This document shows, piece by piece, positions 12,961 through 27,190 of a stretch of DNA of 64,000 nt (positions within the stretch are counted from its first letter, which is position 1; each line of letters begins with the position of its first letter). The notes below the pieces were generated by a model that saw only the letters and a program-made list of their open reading frames with translations, had not been told where the DNA came from and did not search any database. The stretch is from Viscum album. Lineage: Eukaryota > Streptophyta > Magnoliopsida > Santalales > Viscaceae. A program made the position numbers and the translations under genes. The stretch is from contig OY728165.1 in assembly GCA_963277665.1 (NCBI GenBank), positions 1,753,084,772 to 1,753,148,771 of the forward strand, given 5' to 3'.

Positions 12961-14851
12961 CATCAATCATTACCCAATGAATTAGAGGGAGATAAAGGTC
13001 CCAGCCATCACATAATGGAGTCATACCTGTTTGTTCCATAAGATAAACATTTATCATATCAATACCAATGAAAATAAATGGGTTTTATAAACATAATACC
13101 ATAACCAATGAAAATAAATGGATATAATTAATATTTCATCACATCATAACCAATGGGGAATAGATTTGTTACATAATAATTTCATGAAATCATAACCTGT
13201 GAAAAATATTGGGTTACAAAAGAATATAAACCATGAACGAGAAATGGGGCTTTTAAACATCATTCCATTAAAAAATATAAACCATTCATGATAGAAAATA
13301 AAATATTTTCTTGGATATTATCACCAATAAGCTTAAATTATATCAATTTATTCCATCTAATATGGGGAAGGATCTGGAAATATCACTTAGAAAATTTATG
13401 AAGAAAAATAAACTTTCTTTAAAAATCCTTATCTTAAAACCATTTCAAAATTCCATTTATTATAAATAAGGATTTAAAAATTCATTTAAAACATTTCTTG
13501 GGGAAAAATATATTTTCCGCATTGAAAAACACATTTTAAAATATAAATAATTTTCAATAGATTTTTATTTGAAAACACCTTGAAAACTCATAAAGAAAGC
13601 ATGAAATCATTTTGAAAACCTTTATTTCGAAAATAATTTAAAAATAAATAAATAAGGATTTAAATCCTTTTTGAAACCCTTTTTTAGAAAGTGTCTTTGA
13701 AAAATTATAAATAATTCTTGAAGTCATTAAAATATTTTTATTTAAAAATAAACTTTGAAAATATTATAATGAATGTTTGAATTTTTTTTGAAAATTTTTC
13801 CTTTAAAATAAGGAAAATAATATGGAAAACATTTAAGATACCTTTTAAACATATTTTAAAAAAACCTTTTTAGAAAACATTGGTTTGAAAGAACACATAT
13901 TTTGGACTAATGAGAGGGATAAAGACAGATTTTATGAAAAATAATGTCTAAATTATCTTAAGTACCCAAGAGTTTCAAAAATGGAACTAGTACAATAATA
14001 TATCATAAATAACCTCAATAGAAGATAATTGTTGAGTTTTATTGAGATATGGATCATAATAATTCAACAAAGGAATAAAAACTAAATAAAATCCTGTTAA
14101 ACGATGAGATTTTAACAATTGACTATTATCACATTATAAACATTGACTCATAATAAACATGATAGAATGAAATTAAATGAAACTTAAAATATAATGAAAT
14201 AATTATATTAGGGATAAAACATTAAAATTGAATCTTATACACATCTTATAAGAATATAGGTGCATTACGTGGCATGTTTCTCAAAGAATGAAAATTGAGA
14301 CAAAACTACTTTACCAATTTGGTAACTTTTGAATTGTAAACACCATTACATAAGGATCATAAAATGGATATGTAAATACCCATAGATTTAATTATAATAA
14401 TTATAGAATACGTTCATTGGTAGTATAAAATCCACAAAAATTAAATGAGCGATGAATAATGCTTGTATCTCATGGATATACAAATTTTAGCGAGAAAACC
14501 CTTACATGAAGTCGAAATTGTCAAATGTGTATTTATATTACATAAAAATAAAGTTATGTTAATTATTTTATTTTTTAATAAATTTTTTATGTTTATTATT
14601 ACTTTCAATTTACTTATTATTATGTCTCATACAATTACATAAACAATTTAGTTTACGTCAGTTGTTTTGACCAAATTCGGTTCATGTACTAAAAATAACT
14701 TTGGTAGGTAGACTATGGTAAATGGGGTTATTATATAAACATATACAGAATAATAATAATTAATTAATTATAATATTTATACCTAAAATATGCTTTTAAA
14801 ATCAATAAATAATTATTTTTTTGAAAAATGAACAAATGCTACGATCATTGA

Positions 14852-15455
14852 GATGATAGGTTGTATGTGCGCATGAGTATCATTCCCATTTTTCAAAGAT
14901 CATTATGGAAAGATGGTAAGTAACATTATATATTTATATAATGATCATTATATCATAAATAATTTATTTAATCATATATTATTATATATAAAATTGTTGT
15001 GATGTAAATGTAATCACACCAAGTCGAAGAGGCGATAGTCTACACTTCCATGAACAACATTATAATATTTTTAATGTTTTAAAGAGTAATAAAAATATTT
15101 ATATATTATATTTACAAAAAGTTAATTATGTCATAAATATATTATAGATGTTATTTTTTAAACATATTTTTAACTAAAGTCATCCTTAATACATTCCATG
15201 ATACGTGTGAATGTATCACATCGCTTTGAGTAGGCGGTTGTCCACACGTCTACAAATGATGTTATCATATTCCCAAAAATAGAGTGTATAAAGGTATGTG
15301 TTATACCAAAATTAAATAAGAATAAAGGAATTATAAATATCACATATATCATTACTAAATAATTTTTCCATCATTATTCACACCATGATAGGTGGTAATG
15401 AAAAACAACAAATCAGTGTTTCATGAGGTGACAATTCAACATACAAGAATGATAA
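14852..15455 (-). repeat. Four-copy motif array in the left family-A LTR
   Basis: Copies lie near 14,852-14,877, 15,012-15,061, 15,211-15,265 and 15,420-15,455, spaced about 160-210 bp. Their core resembles GGCGGTAGTCCACAC plus CCACGAACAACAT. They are the decayed reverse complement of the GCGTACGTACG array at 2.15-2.58 kb. Confidence 0.65.
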
Positions 15456-15784
15456 GTTTGTTACCTATTTTATCGATGTGTGTATAAGTGTAGGTAGAAT
15501 GATAAATTTAAAAACATATAAGAGTATTTAACTTATTGTGGTTATTATTTTACCATTTAATAAGAATTTTTTATGGGATGGAGAATGAAAATTTTAAAAA
15601 AAGTGCTCGAGGAAGGATGTTACATCTTTTTTGGGTACTTCTTTTGGTTTCACCAAAGGGCTTCCTTGGATGGATTTATTCCCAATGATAGGAATATATG
15701 GAATATGGTGGTGTGTTGGAAGATTATTTTTGAATATTTTTGTTTAGCTGAAGTGATTTATATGTGTGAATAATTTGGAGGGGT

Positions 15785-15810
15785 GAGTTATTTTTTATAG
15801 TGGAGAAGGA
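15785..15810 (-). promoter_or_regulatory. Putative TATA box of the left family-A LTR
   Basis: The minus strand reads CCACTATAAAAAATAAC at about 15,788-15,804, followed by CACCCCTCC. The equivalent spot in the other LTR (23,053-23,063) keeps CACTATAAAAA, so the box is conserved between diverged copies. Confidence 0.45.
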
Positions 15811-17160
15811 GTGACATTCTAGTAAATTTTTGAAAAGAAAATTCTACCCACATTGTTACCAGTTTATGTGGCTCCAATAATGGACCTAATTAGAGACAAA
15901 AGATTATATGGTATAAATATTAACATAAAATGGGTTTTGGACATTTTTATAGGACATTTTGGTTTCTAAGTTTAATGTTTAGTCCCATATAAATCTTAAT
16001 TTTACCTTAATCAAATAATTAATATTAATTACATTCACTGATACTCTTTTTTTAAAATACTAATTTGACCTAATTAAATATTATAATTTATCATCATTTA
16101 AAAATTGGTGTCAATTTTTCAAATTTACAATTATATAGGTGGCCGAAATTAATTTAAATGTAATCCCTTAGATGGGATGATAATGCAGGTTTTTTAAAGT
16201 AAAAACATTCAAAATATTGCTCAGTTTTTATATCCAGTTTCAATGTGAAATTGATTATAATGACCTAATTGTATTATATTTATAAACCATTTATGTATTT
16301 AAACATTAAAACCATTAAAAATATAATTTATACACATAAACCAATTGGATTAAAAAAGGTTTGAATTAATATTTAGTGTTCTTCACTATTCATTATAAAT
16401 TGAAATATCTCAAAAAAATAAAAAATATATACCACAAGTAAAACTTAAAATATTGAAATCAATAATTAGTATTATTTTTTAATATAATTATAATAAAATA
16501 TTAAAAAATAATAATATTTAAAACGGGTTCTCTATTAAAAGTTGAAAAAATTACCTTTTAAAAAAAATGTATATTTTTAATAAAAAATATGGATTTTTTA
16601 TTATCCCACACCAATAAAATATATTGTATGAGTATCATAAATATTTATTGAATATATATAAATTATATCTAAAACATTAATTTGAGTAATTTTTTTAATT
16701 TATTGACATAAAATTGAGTTGGTACAAAGAAAAAAAAGTTTCTTATAAAATTAATTTATTTATTATCAAACCATTATTTCATTACCTTTTACTAATTGAT
16801 AACCAAAGGATTCATGTGTAAATAAAATTTTAAAATTTTTTTATTCTTATTCGTAACTTCAAATATAAATACGAGGTGATTCCTATAATAGTATGTTAAT
16901 AATCATAATAATAGTATATTATAGTTTGGTAAAACTTGGCCTTTCGTGTAACATAAGCTCTCAAAGGGATTCAGTATTTCCTGTAATACATGCCAAAAAT
17001 TGTGTAGCATGTACTAAAATATAATCTAAGTGTTGTGTGTAGTGAAATATTAACTTCTTGTTTCCTGAAATGAAATCCAATATTAGTTCTTTTATACAAA
17101 ACCAACTATATTTTGTGTTGTGTGAAGTGGAAAAAATATCCAAAAGATTAAATTAATTCA

Positions 17161-19343
17161 ATTTTTTTCCATGAATCTCAGAATGTTAAATTATATCCCC
17201 ATTAAAATGAATTTCATCCTTGAAATTCATCTCATCTATCTAATATTTAATACTTTAATGTTCTATTCCTATAAACATACATCATAAAAATGAACACTGA
17301 ATCTTCCTTTAAAAAAATAATGTTGGAACCATAACTGTTACCTAAAGTAACAAATTACTTGGTTTCCATATAGGAGAACATAGGTGGGAAGTGAAATCAT
17401 GAACATGAAAGAAAAATATAGAATTCTTATTCTTATGTATGGTGATATAGAACATGGTTTGGAGAATGATAGATATCAAAAATCCATAATTTTATGGTGA
17501 TCTAAGGCATTATTAGATTCATCAAAAATGAAGGTACTGGGATAGTTTTTTTAGGCTTCAAGATCCTTTTTCCTAAAGTTGAATTACATTAACAAGATTA
17601 TATACTTTTGTGATTTCATTACATTCAATATTCACAATATTAACCTTTTATTGTTTCTCGATCAATTCCCACATCTACTCTTACTCCACGGAATGAAGGT
17701 GAATTTGTAATTCCTAAAGAACATTCATCTCTTGAGATCCATAAATAAAATGAAAAAATAATTCCATCCATCATTTTTATCACACTAAGAATGGATATCA
17801 GCGGTTATAAAATATGAATAAACCCTCATATGGTGAGATAATACTTTATTCTCTAAAACCACATATGATGTTTATCTTAAAACATACCACAAATAGTTAA
17901 CCTTATAACCCTTCCAAAATATAAAAATAGATAATTTTGGAAATATGTTCACAAAATCTGATTAGTCACTAAATAATCGTAACATTGATCCCAATTATAT
18001 CATTAATTATCTCTTGGTTGTTACATTCCAAATATGTAGATACATTTATAATATATTCTCTTGAAACATGATTATAACATAAATTACGATAAATCCTTTT
18101 GGAAAACATGCATGATTCCTTATTCAAAAGATTTCTAGATATATTATTTGAATCATAGCAGTTGTAAACTTCATACATGAAAACATACATAAAATTTTCA
18201 AAAAATATTTTATTAGTTCTATGTTATTAAATACTTATCCAATTTACTTTATTTATATGATCATCTCTTTATCCATACTATATATCATTTTATCATCCTT
18301 AGGAACATGTCAAGGGTTACCTTTCCTTAATGTATTCTTTCTATTAAATCTATTTTATTGTTCATCATTATCATTTAACACATTACTGGAAATACATAAA
18401 AAAAAACATATATAAACATTCCTTATATACTTCATGATTCATTTAACACAATCTTTGTATTCTAAAACATATGAACTTTAATCATCCACCTTTTTTCTTA
18501 AACTATTAGCCAGGATTCATAAACATATTCCGTATTACCACTTTCCTATATTTTGAAATATTAATAACTTATCTAGTTTCCTCAACCTCAATTTAATCAC
18601 ATTTATTACATTTAATATAAACAATACTGGAAGAACATTCCATAAATTTCTCATGTCATTTATGGTATCAGAATCTTAAGTAGTATAACCAATACTCATA
18701 CCACCTTCCTTTCAGATTTTCACTTAGGGAATCTATTTTAATCTTTCCCATACATTCCACATCAAAAACATTCAATGTTTACCTAGTCCATTATAGTTCC
18801 AATTATTTAATAAAATCCAAAAGCATAGGGTTAGATACACTTATTATAGAAGGAAATCACATAATCATGAAAATTACTTACATGATGTCTAAATAATTAC
18901 AACTAATTATTTAATATATGAATCCTTATATTTATACTTGGTTATTAATATGCTTTTTATATTTAAATATTTCATGATGTTTCGAAAATAGTTTGTGAAT
19001 TCACAATTCATATCCCTCAGGAGTATCAAACTAGGTGTGCAATAAGGCTCATTGGCGTGCACCTGTTCCCGATCGAGTCCCACTAAACTTTCCATTGTTG
19101 GGGTTGTTACCCCTATACATATCTATTCTATATCCACATAAACTTTTATTATCCCGAAATGGATTCATTTCTAGGAAAAGAATATGTCTATCCCTTAACA
19201 AAATAACCAGATATTTTCCAATATATTAACTAAAACTTGGAAATATCCCTTGAGATATAACCATGCATATCCTTAGAAATATTCCTATGGATCTCACTAA
19301 CTTTGTTTCACATTCTAGTTTTCCAAAGGATGACTGAATATTT
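17161..19343 (-). other. Non-coding core of the family-A element
   Basis: This 2.2 kb of AT-rich sequence between the two large LTRs shows no gag, pol or other known domain. A perfect 10-base inverted repeat (17,207-17,216 and 17,221-17,230) lies close to the left LTR. A GC-raised patch at about 19,035-19,085 (minus strand GLDREQV reading) lies some 270 bp from the primer-binding site. Short open stretches at 17,969-18,190 and 18,221-18,415 are low-complexity AT products. Confidence 0.5.
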
Positions 19344-19355
19344 CCTTTGATACCA
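19344..19355 (-). promoter_or_regulatory. Primer-binding site of the family-A element
   Basis: The minus strand reads TGGTATCAAAGG two bases from the LTR edge. Its first eight bases match the TGGTATCAGAGC typical of initiator tRNA-Met-primed plant elements. It fixes the element's minus orientation and the inner edge of the 5' LTR. Confidence 0.7.
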
Positions 19356-19849
19356 ACTATAGTGACCCAGAATTAACATACATGGATATTACATCATTTT
19401 AGATGAACATTCAGTACATTACAAAAAAATCCTAAGGACTGATATAGTTCGGTGTATTTGGAAACACAGACCAACATTTTCTAATATAGGTAAATATCAT
19501 AAATGAATCCAGTAAATATCTCCCCCTTTATTAATCTTGTTAAAAACATTTATTCATAACCTGAGGAAAAGAAATATAAGAAAGGGGTAAGATCAGATGC
19601 TCAGTAAGGATAAACAAGGAAGATATGCAAGAATCACATGATCATAGATGCCTGAAAACAAGCTCGTGTCATTAGATGATCATACCCTACATATCAAAGA
19701 TCTTAAACATGAATAATGGAATAAATATTATCAGTTCATAAGATATGAATAATAAAATAATTGGGAACATGAACCCCTAAAGTATAACATATGAATAAGA
19801 AAGGTAATTATGACATACACATCCACTAATGAAATTGTGAACTTGTATA

Positions 19850-20270
19850 AGTAGAAACATGTCCACTAATTATGTTAAGTAAATGAAATCATTCACACAC
19901 CTACACTTATAGAGAGAAAACCAGGTCCCACATAATGTTGTGAACATTCAATCAGGTTCACATATAACATTGTGAACATTTAATTAGGTTTACACATAAC
20001 CTTATGGACATGAAACTCGGTCCATGCATAACATTGTGAACAGGTTATCAGGTTCATTCATGAAATTGGGAACATGTAATCCGGTTCATTCATAAATTTG
20101 TGAACACATAATAATGTTCACTCATAATATTGAGAGCATGTAATAATGTTTAGGAATAAACTGATGGACATGCAACTAGGTCCATGCATGACATTGTGAA
20201 CATGTAATCATTTCCCCATATAACTTTTCCAACATGTAATTAGGTTCACACATAATACATATACCCACGA
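19850..20270. repeat. Minisatellite in the right family-A LTR
   Basis: This is the same array type as at 12,500-12,960, with units carrying CATAACATTGTGAACATG and ATCAGGTTCA. Copy order and number differ slightly from the left LTR. Confidence 0.7.
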
Positions 20271-22108
20271 GACAATCATCATTACCAAATTAATTGGGGG
20301 GAGATATAGTTCCCAATCATCACACAATGAAATCATACCTGAATGTGTCAAAAGATATAAAAAAATTCATTATATCATGACCAATAAAAAGAGATGTGTT
20401 TTACAAAAATATTATCATAACCCACGAAATGAAATTGATATCATTAGCCTTTCATCCGTCATAACCTATAAAAAATAGATAGATTTCCTAATCGTTTCAT
20501 GAAAAATAACTGATTAAAAGAATAAGGTTCTATAAGTATATAACCCATGGAAGAGAAATGGGGTCTGTAGACATCATTTAATCCAAACATAAACCATTAA
20601 AGAAATAATATATATCGTATTATTGGATCATGTCCATACTAAGATTAATATATATAAATGGATGAAATATTGGATGGGCAGTATTTTTAAATACCACTTA
20701 GAGAATTTATTAATGAAAATATACTTTCTTAAAAAGTCCTTTTCTTATAAATAATTCCTCACAATTTCATTTAAAACATTACTTGGGGAAAATACCTTTT
20801 CCATAATGAAAAACACTTTTAAAAATAGAAATAACATTTTAAAAGTTTTTTTAAAACCACCTTGAAAACTCATTAAGAAAGAATGGAAAAATTTTCAAAA
20901 CCTTTTAATTTTAAAATAATTATGAGTTTTTTTAGAAGATTTATTTAAAAGCTTTTAAGTAAGCATGCAATCATTGAAACCATTTTCATTGAAAATTACA
21001 TTCAGAAAAAAAAATTAAAGAATGATTTAAAAAAAATGTGAAAAAATTTTTAATTTAAAAACTATAGAAGAAGAATTATAACATTTTAAACAATTTTTAA
21101 ACATAATTTACTTATAATTTTTTTTTATAAAATAAGGTTTTGAATGAACAAATATTTCTAACCAAAGATAGAGACAAAGTCAGATTTTATAGAAAACAAT
21201 TTCTTAATTATATTAAGTAGTAAAGAGTGGAAAAATTGTATTAATACATAAAAATATCATAAATAAATATAATATAAGATAATTAATGAGTGTTTTTTAA
21301 AACTGGATCATATAATTTTTTCAATTGAAGCATAACTATAAACAATCCCGATAAATGATGAGATTGTAGAAGTAAACTATTTTCACTTTTAGTAAATTTG
21401 AATCATAATACAAATGAGATAATAACATTACATGAAACATAAAATATCATGAAATAATAATATTCATGATATAACATGTAAAAGGTAATTATATACATCT
21501 CTGAAAATAATATATATGGATACCAGGAAATGTGTCTTAAAGAATGAAAATTGAGACAAAACAACTTTACCAATTTGGTAAATTTTTAACCATAAACCCC
21601 ATGAAAGAAAAATCATAAAATGGATATGTAAAAACTAATTAATTTAATTATATAAATCATAGAATACATTAGTGGGAAATATATAAACCACACAAAATAA
21701 ATTATCAGTGAATAAGTCATGTACCTCACCTATATAAAAATTGGGATGAGAAGAACCTTAGACTGAGTCCAAATTGTGACATATTTCTTTATCATCCTGG
21801 ATAATAAACTTATTTTAATTATTTAATTGATTTATAACCTTTATAATTTTTATTATTAATTTTACATCACTTATTACAATGTTTTAGATAACTAATTAAA
21901 CAATTAAATCTATATCGGATTTTTTGACCAAAGTTGGATCATGAGTTAAAAACGACTTTGGTAGGTCAACTATGGTGAAACATGTCATTATATAAAAACT
22001 TCAATAATAATAATTATAACATAATAGTAATATTTATACAAAAATTAAAATTTTAAAAAAATTCATGAAATAAGGTTAGGAAAAACTAACCAATGTTGAG
22101 TTAATAAA

Positions 22109-22720
22109 GACGGTAGGCTGTATGTACACATGAGTAACATTCACATTTTCAATGATCGTTATTGGAATAAGGTAGGGAATATAGTATCTTTTCATAATGA
22201 TAATTTTATAAAAAATAGAATTTCATTTAATCACAAAAGCATATATATATAATTATTATGATGTAAAAGAAATCACATCACATCGAGAAGGCGGTAGTCC
22301 ACACATCCACGAATAACATTATCACTTCTTTAGTGTGTGATAATAGTGATGAAGAAAATGATATATAATATTTAAAGAAAAGTAATTAGGTAATTAATAT
22401 CATATAAATTTTATTTATTTCACATATTTTTAATTAAACACATCCTTAATACATTCAATGAGATGTGTGAATGTATCACATAGCTTTGAGGAGGTGGTTG
22501 TCCAGACATCCACAAATGATGTTACCATATTCTCACAAATGGAGTGCCTAAAGGTATGCGTTATATAAAAAAATATAGAAGGATAAATAAATTATATATA
22601 TCATATATATCTTATATAATAATTCTTTCTATCATAAATAATACCATGAGAGGTGTTAAAGAACAAATGAACAATCATTATTTCATGAGGCAATAGTTTG
22701 TCGTACACGAACAACATGTT
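22109..22720 (-). repeat. Four-copy motif array in the right family-A LTR
   Basis: Copies lie near 22,109-22,138, 22,271-22,320, 22,461-22,526 and 22,681-22,720. The first (GACGGTAGGCTGTATGTAC and on) is a near-exact reverse complement of the motif at 2,541-2,567, except that most CG positions read TG or CA. Confidence 0.7.
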
Positions 22721-23052
22721 CAATACCAATTTGATGGAAGTGTTTTTAAGTGTAGGTATAAGAATTAATATAAAAAAATCTCAGTTTATTTATTATAATT
22801 ATGTTATTATTTAATCATTTATAATAATATTTTAAAGTCTGGATAATCAAAATAGGAAAAAGGAGCTTGAGGAAGGATGTTACCTTTTCTTTGAGTAACT
22901 CCTTTTAATTTTCATGAAAGTGATTCCTTGGATGCATATATTCCCAAAGGGAGTATTATAGGATTAATGGATTCATTTTGGGAGATTATATTAGTATATT
23001 TTTGGTGTTAAAAATTTCTTTACAGGTTTGAATAATTGGGAGGGGTGTGTAA

Positions 23053-23063
23053 TTTTTATAGTG
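23053..23063 (-). promoter_or_regulatory. Putative TATA box of the right family-A LTR
   Basis: The minus strand CACTATAAAAA is followed by a CACCCCTCCC tract and sits at the position equivalent to 15,788-15,804 in the left LTR. Confidence 0.45.
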
Positions 23064-24415
23064 AAGGAGGAGGGACATTCTAGTAAATATTTGAAAAGGG
23101 AATTCCACCCACTTTTTTACAATTTCAAGTGGCTCAAATATTGAAAAAAATTAGATCCAATGCAGGATAAGAAATATATATTTCCTACCAATATATTTTA
23201 AAAAAGTTTCTAGGTAATTTTGGCCCTTAATATTAAAGTTTATTCCCATATTAAGCTTAATTTTACCTTAATCATAGTAATTAATTTTAATTACAATCAC
23301 TAATATTTTTGTCAAAAACTAATTCAAACTCAATATAAATTATAAATTATTTTGATTCCAAATATTGAATCCATTTCTAAAAAATTCCAATCACATAAGT
23401 GTCAAAAATTAATTTAAATTTAATCTCACAGTCGAGACAATAATGTGGGTTTATTTAAAGTAAAAACATTCAAAAGTTTGCTAAGTTTTGGCATCTAATT
23501 TCAATGTGAAATTGTTTCCAATGAACTAAATTTGAATTTTTTTATAATTTAAGTAATTAAACATTAAAACCAATAAAAAATATAATTTAACCTAATAAAT
23601 AAATAAGATGAAAAATATGTTTTGAATTTAAATTTAGTTTTTCACTTTTCATAAAAAAATGGAACTTGTCCGAAAATTTCCAAAAATTATCCCAATGTGA
23701 ATTTGGAAATTATGATTTAAGAAATGAAGTTTATTTTTACAAATAAATATAATAAAATTGTGAAAAATCATATTTAAAATTATTTCTGAATTAAAAGGCT
23801 ATAAAATTACCTTTTAGAATAATACATCTTTTTATTCTTAAATTTTGATTTATTCTTTCTCTAAACCTATAAAATCCATTGAATGATTATAAAAAATATT
23901 TATTGAATATATATAAATTTTATAAAAAAAATTAAAAAATTGGGTTGTCTAATTAATTGAGATAAAATTGTATTTGTACATAGAAAAATATTTTTTCTAG
24001 AAAAGTAATTTCTTTATTGTCAAATCATTATTTCAATAACTTATACTAATTGATAGCCAAAGGATTAATGTGTAAATAATATTTCAACAGTTTAGTTAAA
24101 TTTTTTTAAGTTCCATTCCAACGACTAGGTGGTAGCTATAATATTATTTTAATAATCAAATTAATAGTATATTTAAGTCCGGTGAAACTCATACTTGCGT
24201 GTAACGAAATCTACAGAAGGGACTCAGTATTGCGAGTAATAAAAGAAAAACATTGTGATGCATGTATCACAATATAATCTAAGTGTTGTGTGTAGTTAAG
24301 TATTAACTTCGTATTTTGTGAGGAAAAATCCAATCTTAGTTAAATCATATAACACAATCTATATTTATCCTTGTGTGAAATGTAAAAAATTTCAAAAAAA
24401 TTTAATTAATTCCAA

Positions 24416-27190
24416 AAACTATTTCACACAACCCATGGTGTTATAGTTATAGACATTTAAAATTAAAAACACATAATTATACTGTCATTGAACAAAAAAA
24501 ATTAAAATTTTTGATCCACTTTTATACATCCACTAGTTTAATTTAATAGTTTTTTCTTCCCTTATCAAATAAAATTCTTAGTTCATGAGTTTTTTTTCAA
24601 TTTGATTTTGAATTTCAATAGATATTAGAGGCCTCCTAAAAAAAATATTTTAGAATTATTTTCTTCTTCTAGCCGTCGATAGTTGGAACATGGTCTTTAT
24701 TATTCATTAATTCAAATATCCTCTCAAGGTACCATCTATATGCATAGAATCCATATAAAATTGAGATGATCTCTATTGATATAATTCCTTTCGGTTTTAA
24801 AAAAACATTTCCCTACATAACATGCCGTTTTCCATATTTCACAAGTATGGGACACTTATGTATAAAGTTTTAAACCTTAAATTCCAGAGATAATGGGTAA
24901 ATATTTACATATTTTTTATGGAGAATCTTTAATATTTATTATTCTCTTCATTTATAAATGTTTATTATCTTATATATTGACCAGGGGATCATTACATATC
25001 ACAAGGGCATCATACACTTCACCTTTATTTTTAAAAGAAATTAATTTTTTATATTCGTGAATAAATTTGGGAATATTATACATCATAACCTCAAGATAAT
25101 ATAAAAAATTAACACAATTCATTAGAATCATTTGAAATAAAATATTCACACTGAAATTAGAGACAATTTTAACACATTGTTACAACTTCATGTGCCTCTT
25201 CTTTATATTTCCATCTCATCTTGATAATAAATTTTCAAAAATTACAATGTAATTATATAACTCATGCATATATTTTATATACATACTCCAAATACAATTT
25301 TTTATTTCAAGAAAACCTTTTTTTTGGGTGAGTGGGAACCTAATAGACCAAATAATAAATTAATACTCATAATAAAGCACTAGACTATTCAAATTTTTAA
25401 AAAACTATTTTAATCATAAAACTTTTACAAACTATAATCAATTGAGAATTATACCCCCTCTATCTATTAAATAATAAAAAATGAAAAAATTTATATGGAA
25501 TCTTTGAATAAAAACACCAACATATGACTCAAATTATTACCATCTAGATCAACTCAGGTCTGGTTTAATATCATTCAGAAACTTAATAAACCCAATCTGA
25601 TAAAATGGTAAAAAATAGAGAATACTTGGGTGATCATACTTATATAATCAAATGGTTTCTATTGAAATAAGGTATGATAGATAAGTAAATATAAGGGCGA
25701 GGGTTAGTTTGTAGTTTTTAAACAAACTTACAATTTTCATCCTGCATAAGTATTAAATTGATCAATTTTTTTATTTGTGATCAAATAAATGATTAGAGTA
25801 AAAAGCTCAAGGTGTAAAGAAAATATAAAATAAATTAAATATAGTAAACACATTAGAAATAATGTGATAGGTGTTTTATAAATTATATTGAATGTGGTAA
25901 CATAGAAAAAATATAACTATTTCTATTAAAAAACCTATATAAAAATTAACATAGTTATAATTCAAGAATAAATTCAATGGAAATTAAAAAAATGAATAAG
26001 GTGGTAGTTCATAAATGAATACATTGGAAATTGGATAATTAATACAATGGTAGTTTGAAACAATACACATAGTATTGGTTAGAATACTAAATACTCATAA
26101 GGATATTATAAATTAACAATTTTAAACTAACTTGGAAGGTAGATCAATAGGCCTAATCTTAGATATCCTTGAGTTTAAACGTGTTGAAAGGTATCCCAGA
26201 TTTTATACCTATAAGAAGGTATATCTTCCAATCCCAGGAAACCTCTTCTAAACCTATAAGAAAGACATCACATCTATACAATTTATTTTCTTCATCATAA
26301 TCATCATAGCTAAATAAACCTATAATACATATGATTGTTAAAATAACTTTTATAAAGAAAAAACATTTTTTATAATATTTTACTTAGAAAATTGAATATC
26401 TTACCTAAAAATCCAAAAAGGAAAATACAACCTAATAAAAGTCACACTTAAGGGAATATGAAATTGTAAATCCTAAAAATTATCATGTACTTTTAGAGTT
26501 TGGAAACTTCTATATATACTTATGATGCTTGAGGTCTAGATAAATTTATAGGCATTATGGTAAAAAACTAAGATGGTAAAATTCCATGAATATCAGAGTC
26601 ATCTATAAATCCATTGATAATAACTTCTCTATCAACCAATGAACATAGCATGTTTCCCTATTTGTAGATGAGTTTAACCAATACTAATAAATTTATTTAC
26701 TACTATATTTATTAGTAAATATGGAGAATGTATGATATGAATAATGTTCATACTACTATATTTTCTCAGTCCTTATTAAGTTCTCTGGTATTTCATTCTT
26801 CATAAATTCATTCTGTATTTCCATAATAAGTTAAAGAAAAACTTACATTAGATAATATTAACTTGAGGTGTATTGGGATTTACAAAATAAAAAAAATGTG
26901 AGTCATAGACTTAAAAATAACCCCAATAGTTCCTCCTCCATCCTATCCCATATCAAGTGAAAATTCCTAGAAAATTATTAATGATACATATAAATAAAAA
27001 TTCATTATTATAACTAACTAAGATAATAAAAAATAACTGAACTCTAATTAAACTCATCCATTGGATCTTCTACATCACCACAAGTATAAATCCAATAAAA
27101 AATAGTAAGCATAACCTCATTCTATAAAAACATTTAAAATAAATTGATCCAACCTAACAACTACCAATCACTATAGTTTGAACCATATTA
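24416..27190. other. AT-rich unassigned stretch
   Basis: No coding remnant, terminal motif or repeat partner was recognised in 2.8 kb. It could hold the 5' side of element E if the family-A element was inserted into E, but no similarity to 4.2-6.1 kb was found to support that. Confidence 0.4.

Larger units (their letters stand above)
12043..17160 (-). repeat. Left (3') LTR of the family-A element
   Basis: It starts with TATAGTGAC and ends in the matching TTAATTAATTC tract near 17,160. Landmarks shared with the right copy include the minisatellite at 12.5-12.96 kb, a purine-rich block near 12.2 kb, and the segment near 14,290-14,340 that includes GAAAATTGAGACAAAAC. The four-copy motif array at 14.85-15.46 kb and a conserved block near 17,025-17,050 are also shared. 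The distal edge is accurate only to tens of bases. Confidence 0.75.
12043..24415 (-). mobile_element. Family-A large-LTR element, probably non-autonomous
   Basis: Two direct copies of about 5.1 kb (12,043-17,160 and 19,358-24,415) flank a core of about 2.2 kb. The offset between matching blocks stays near 7.25-7.32 kb along the entire length. A primer-binding site on the minus strand next to the right copy fixes orientation: the right copy is the 5' LTR. The core has no recognisable gag or pol, so the element resembles large retrotransposon derivatives that move using proteins supplied by other elements. LTR divergence looks high by eye (roughly a fifth to a quarter in the first 80 bases). 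The outer target duplication could not be confirmed. Confidence 0.75.
19358..24415 (-). repeat. Right (5') LTR of the family-A element
   Basis: The partner of 12,043-17,160. It begins TATAGTGACCC next to the primer-binding site and shares all landmarks of the left copy in the same order. The distal edge near 24,415 is set by the last shared tract (TTAATTAATTC). Beyond it the two copies no longer align. Confidence 0.75.
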
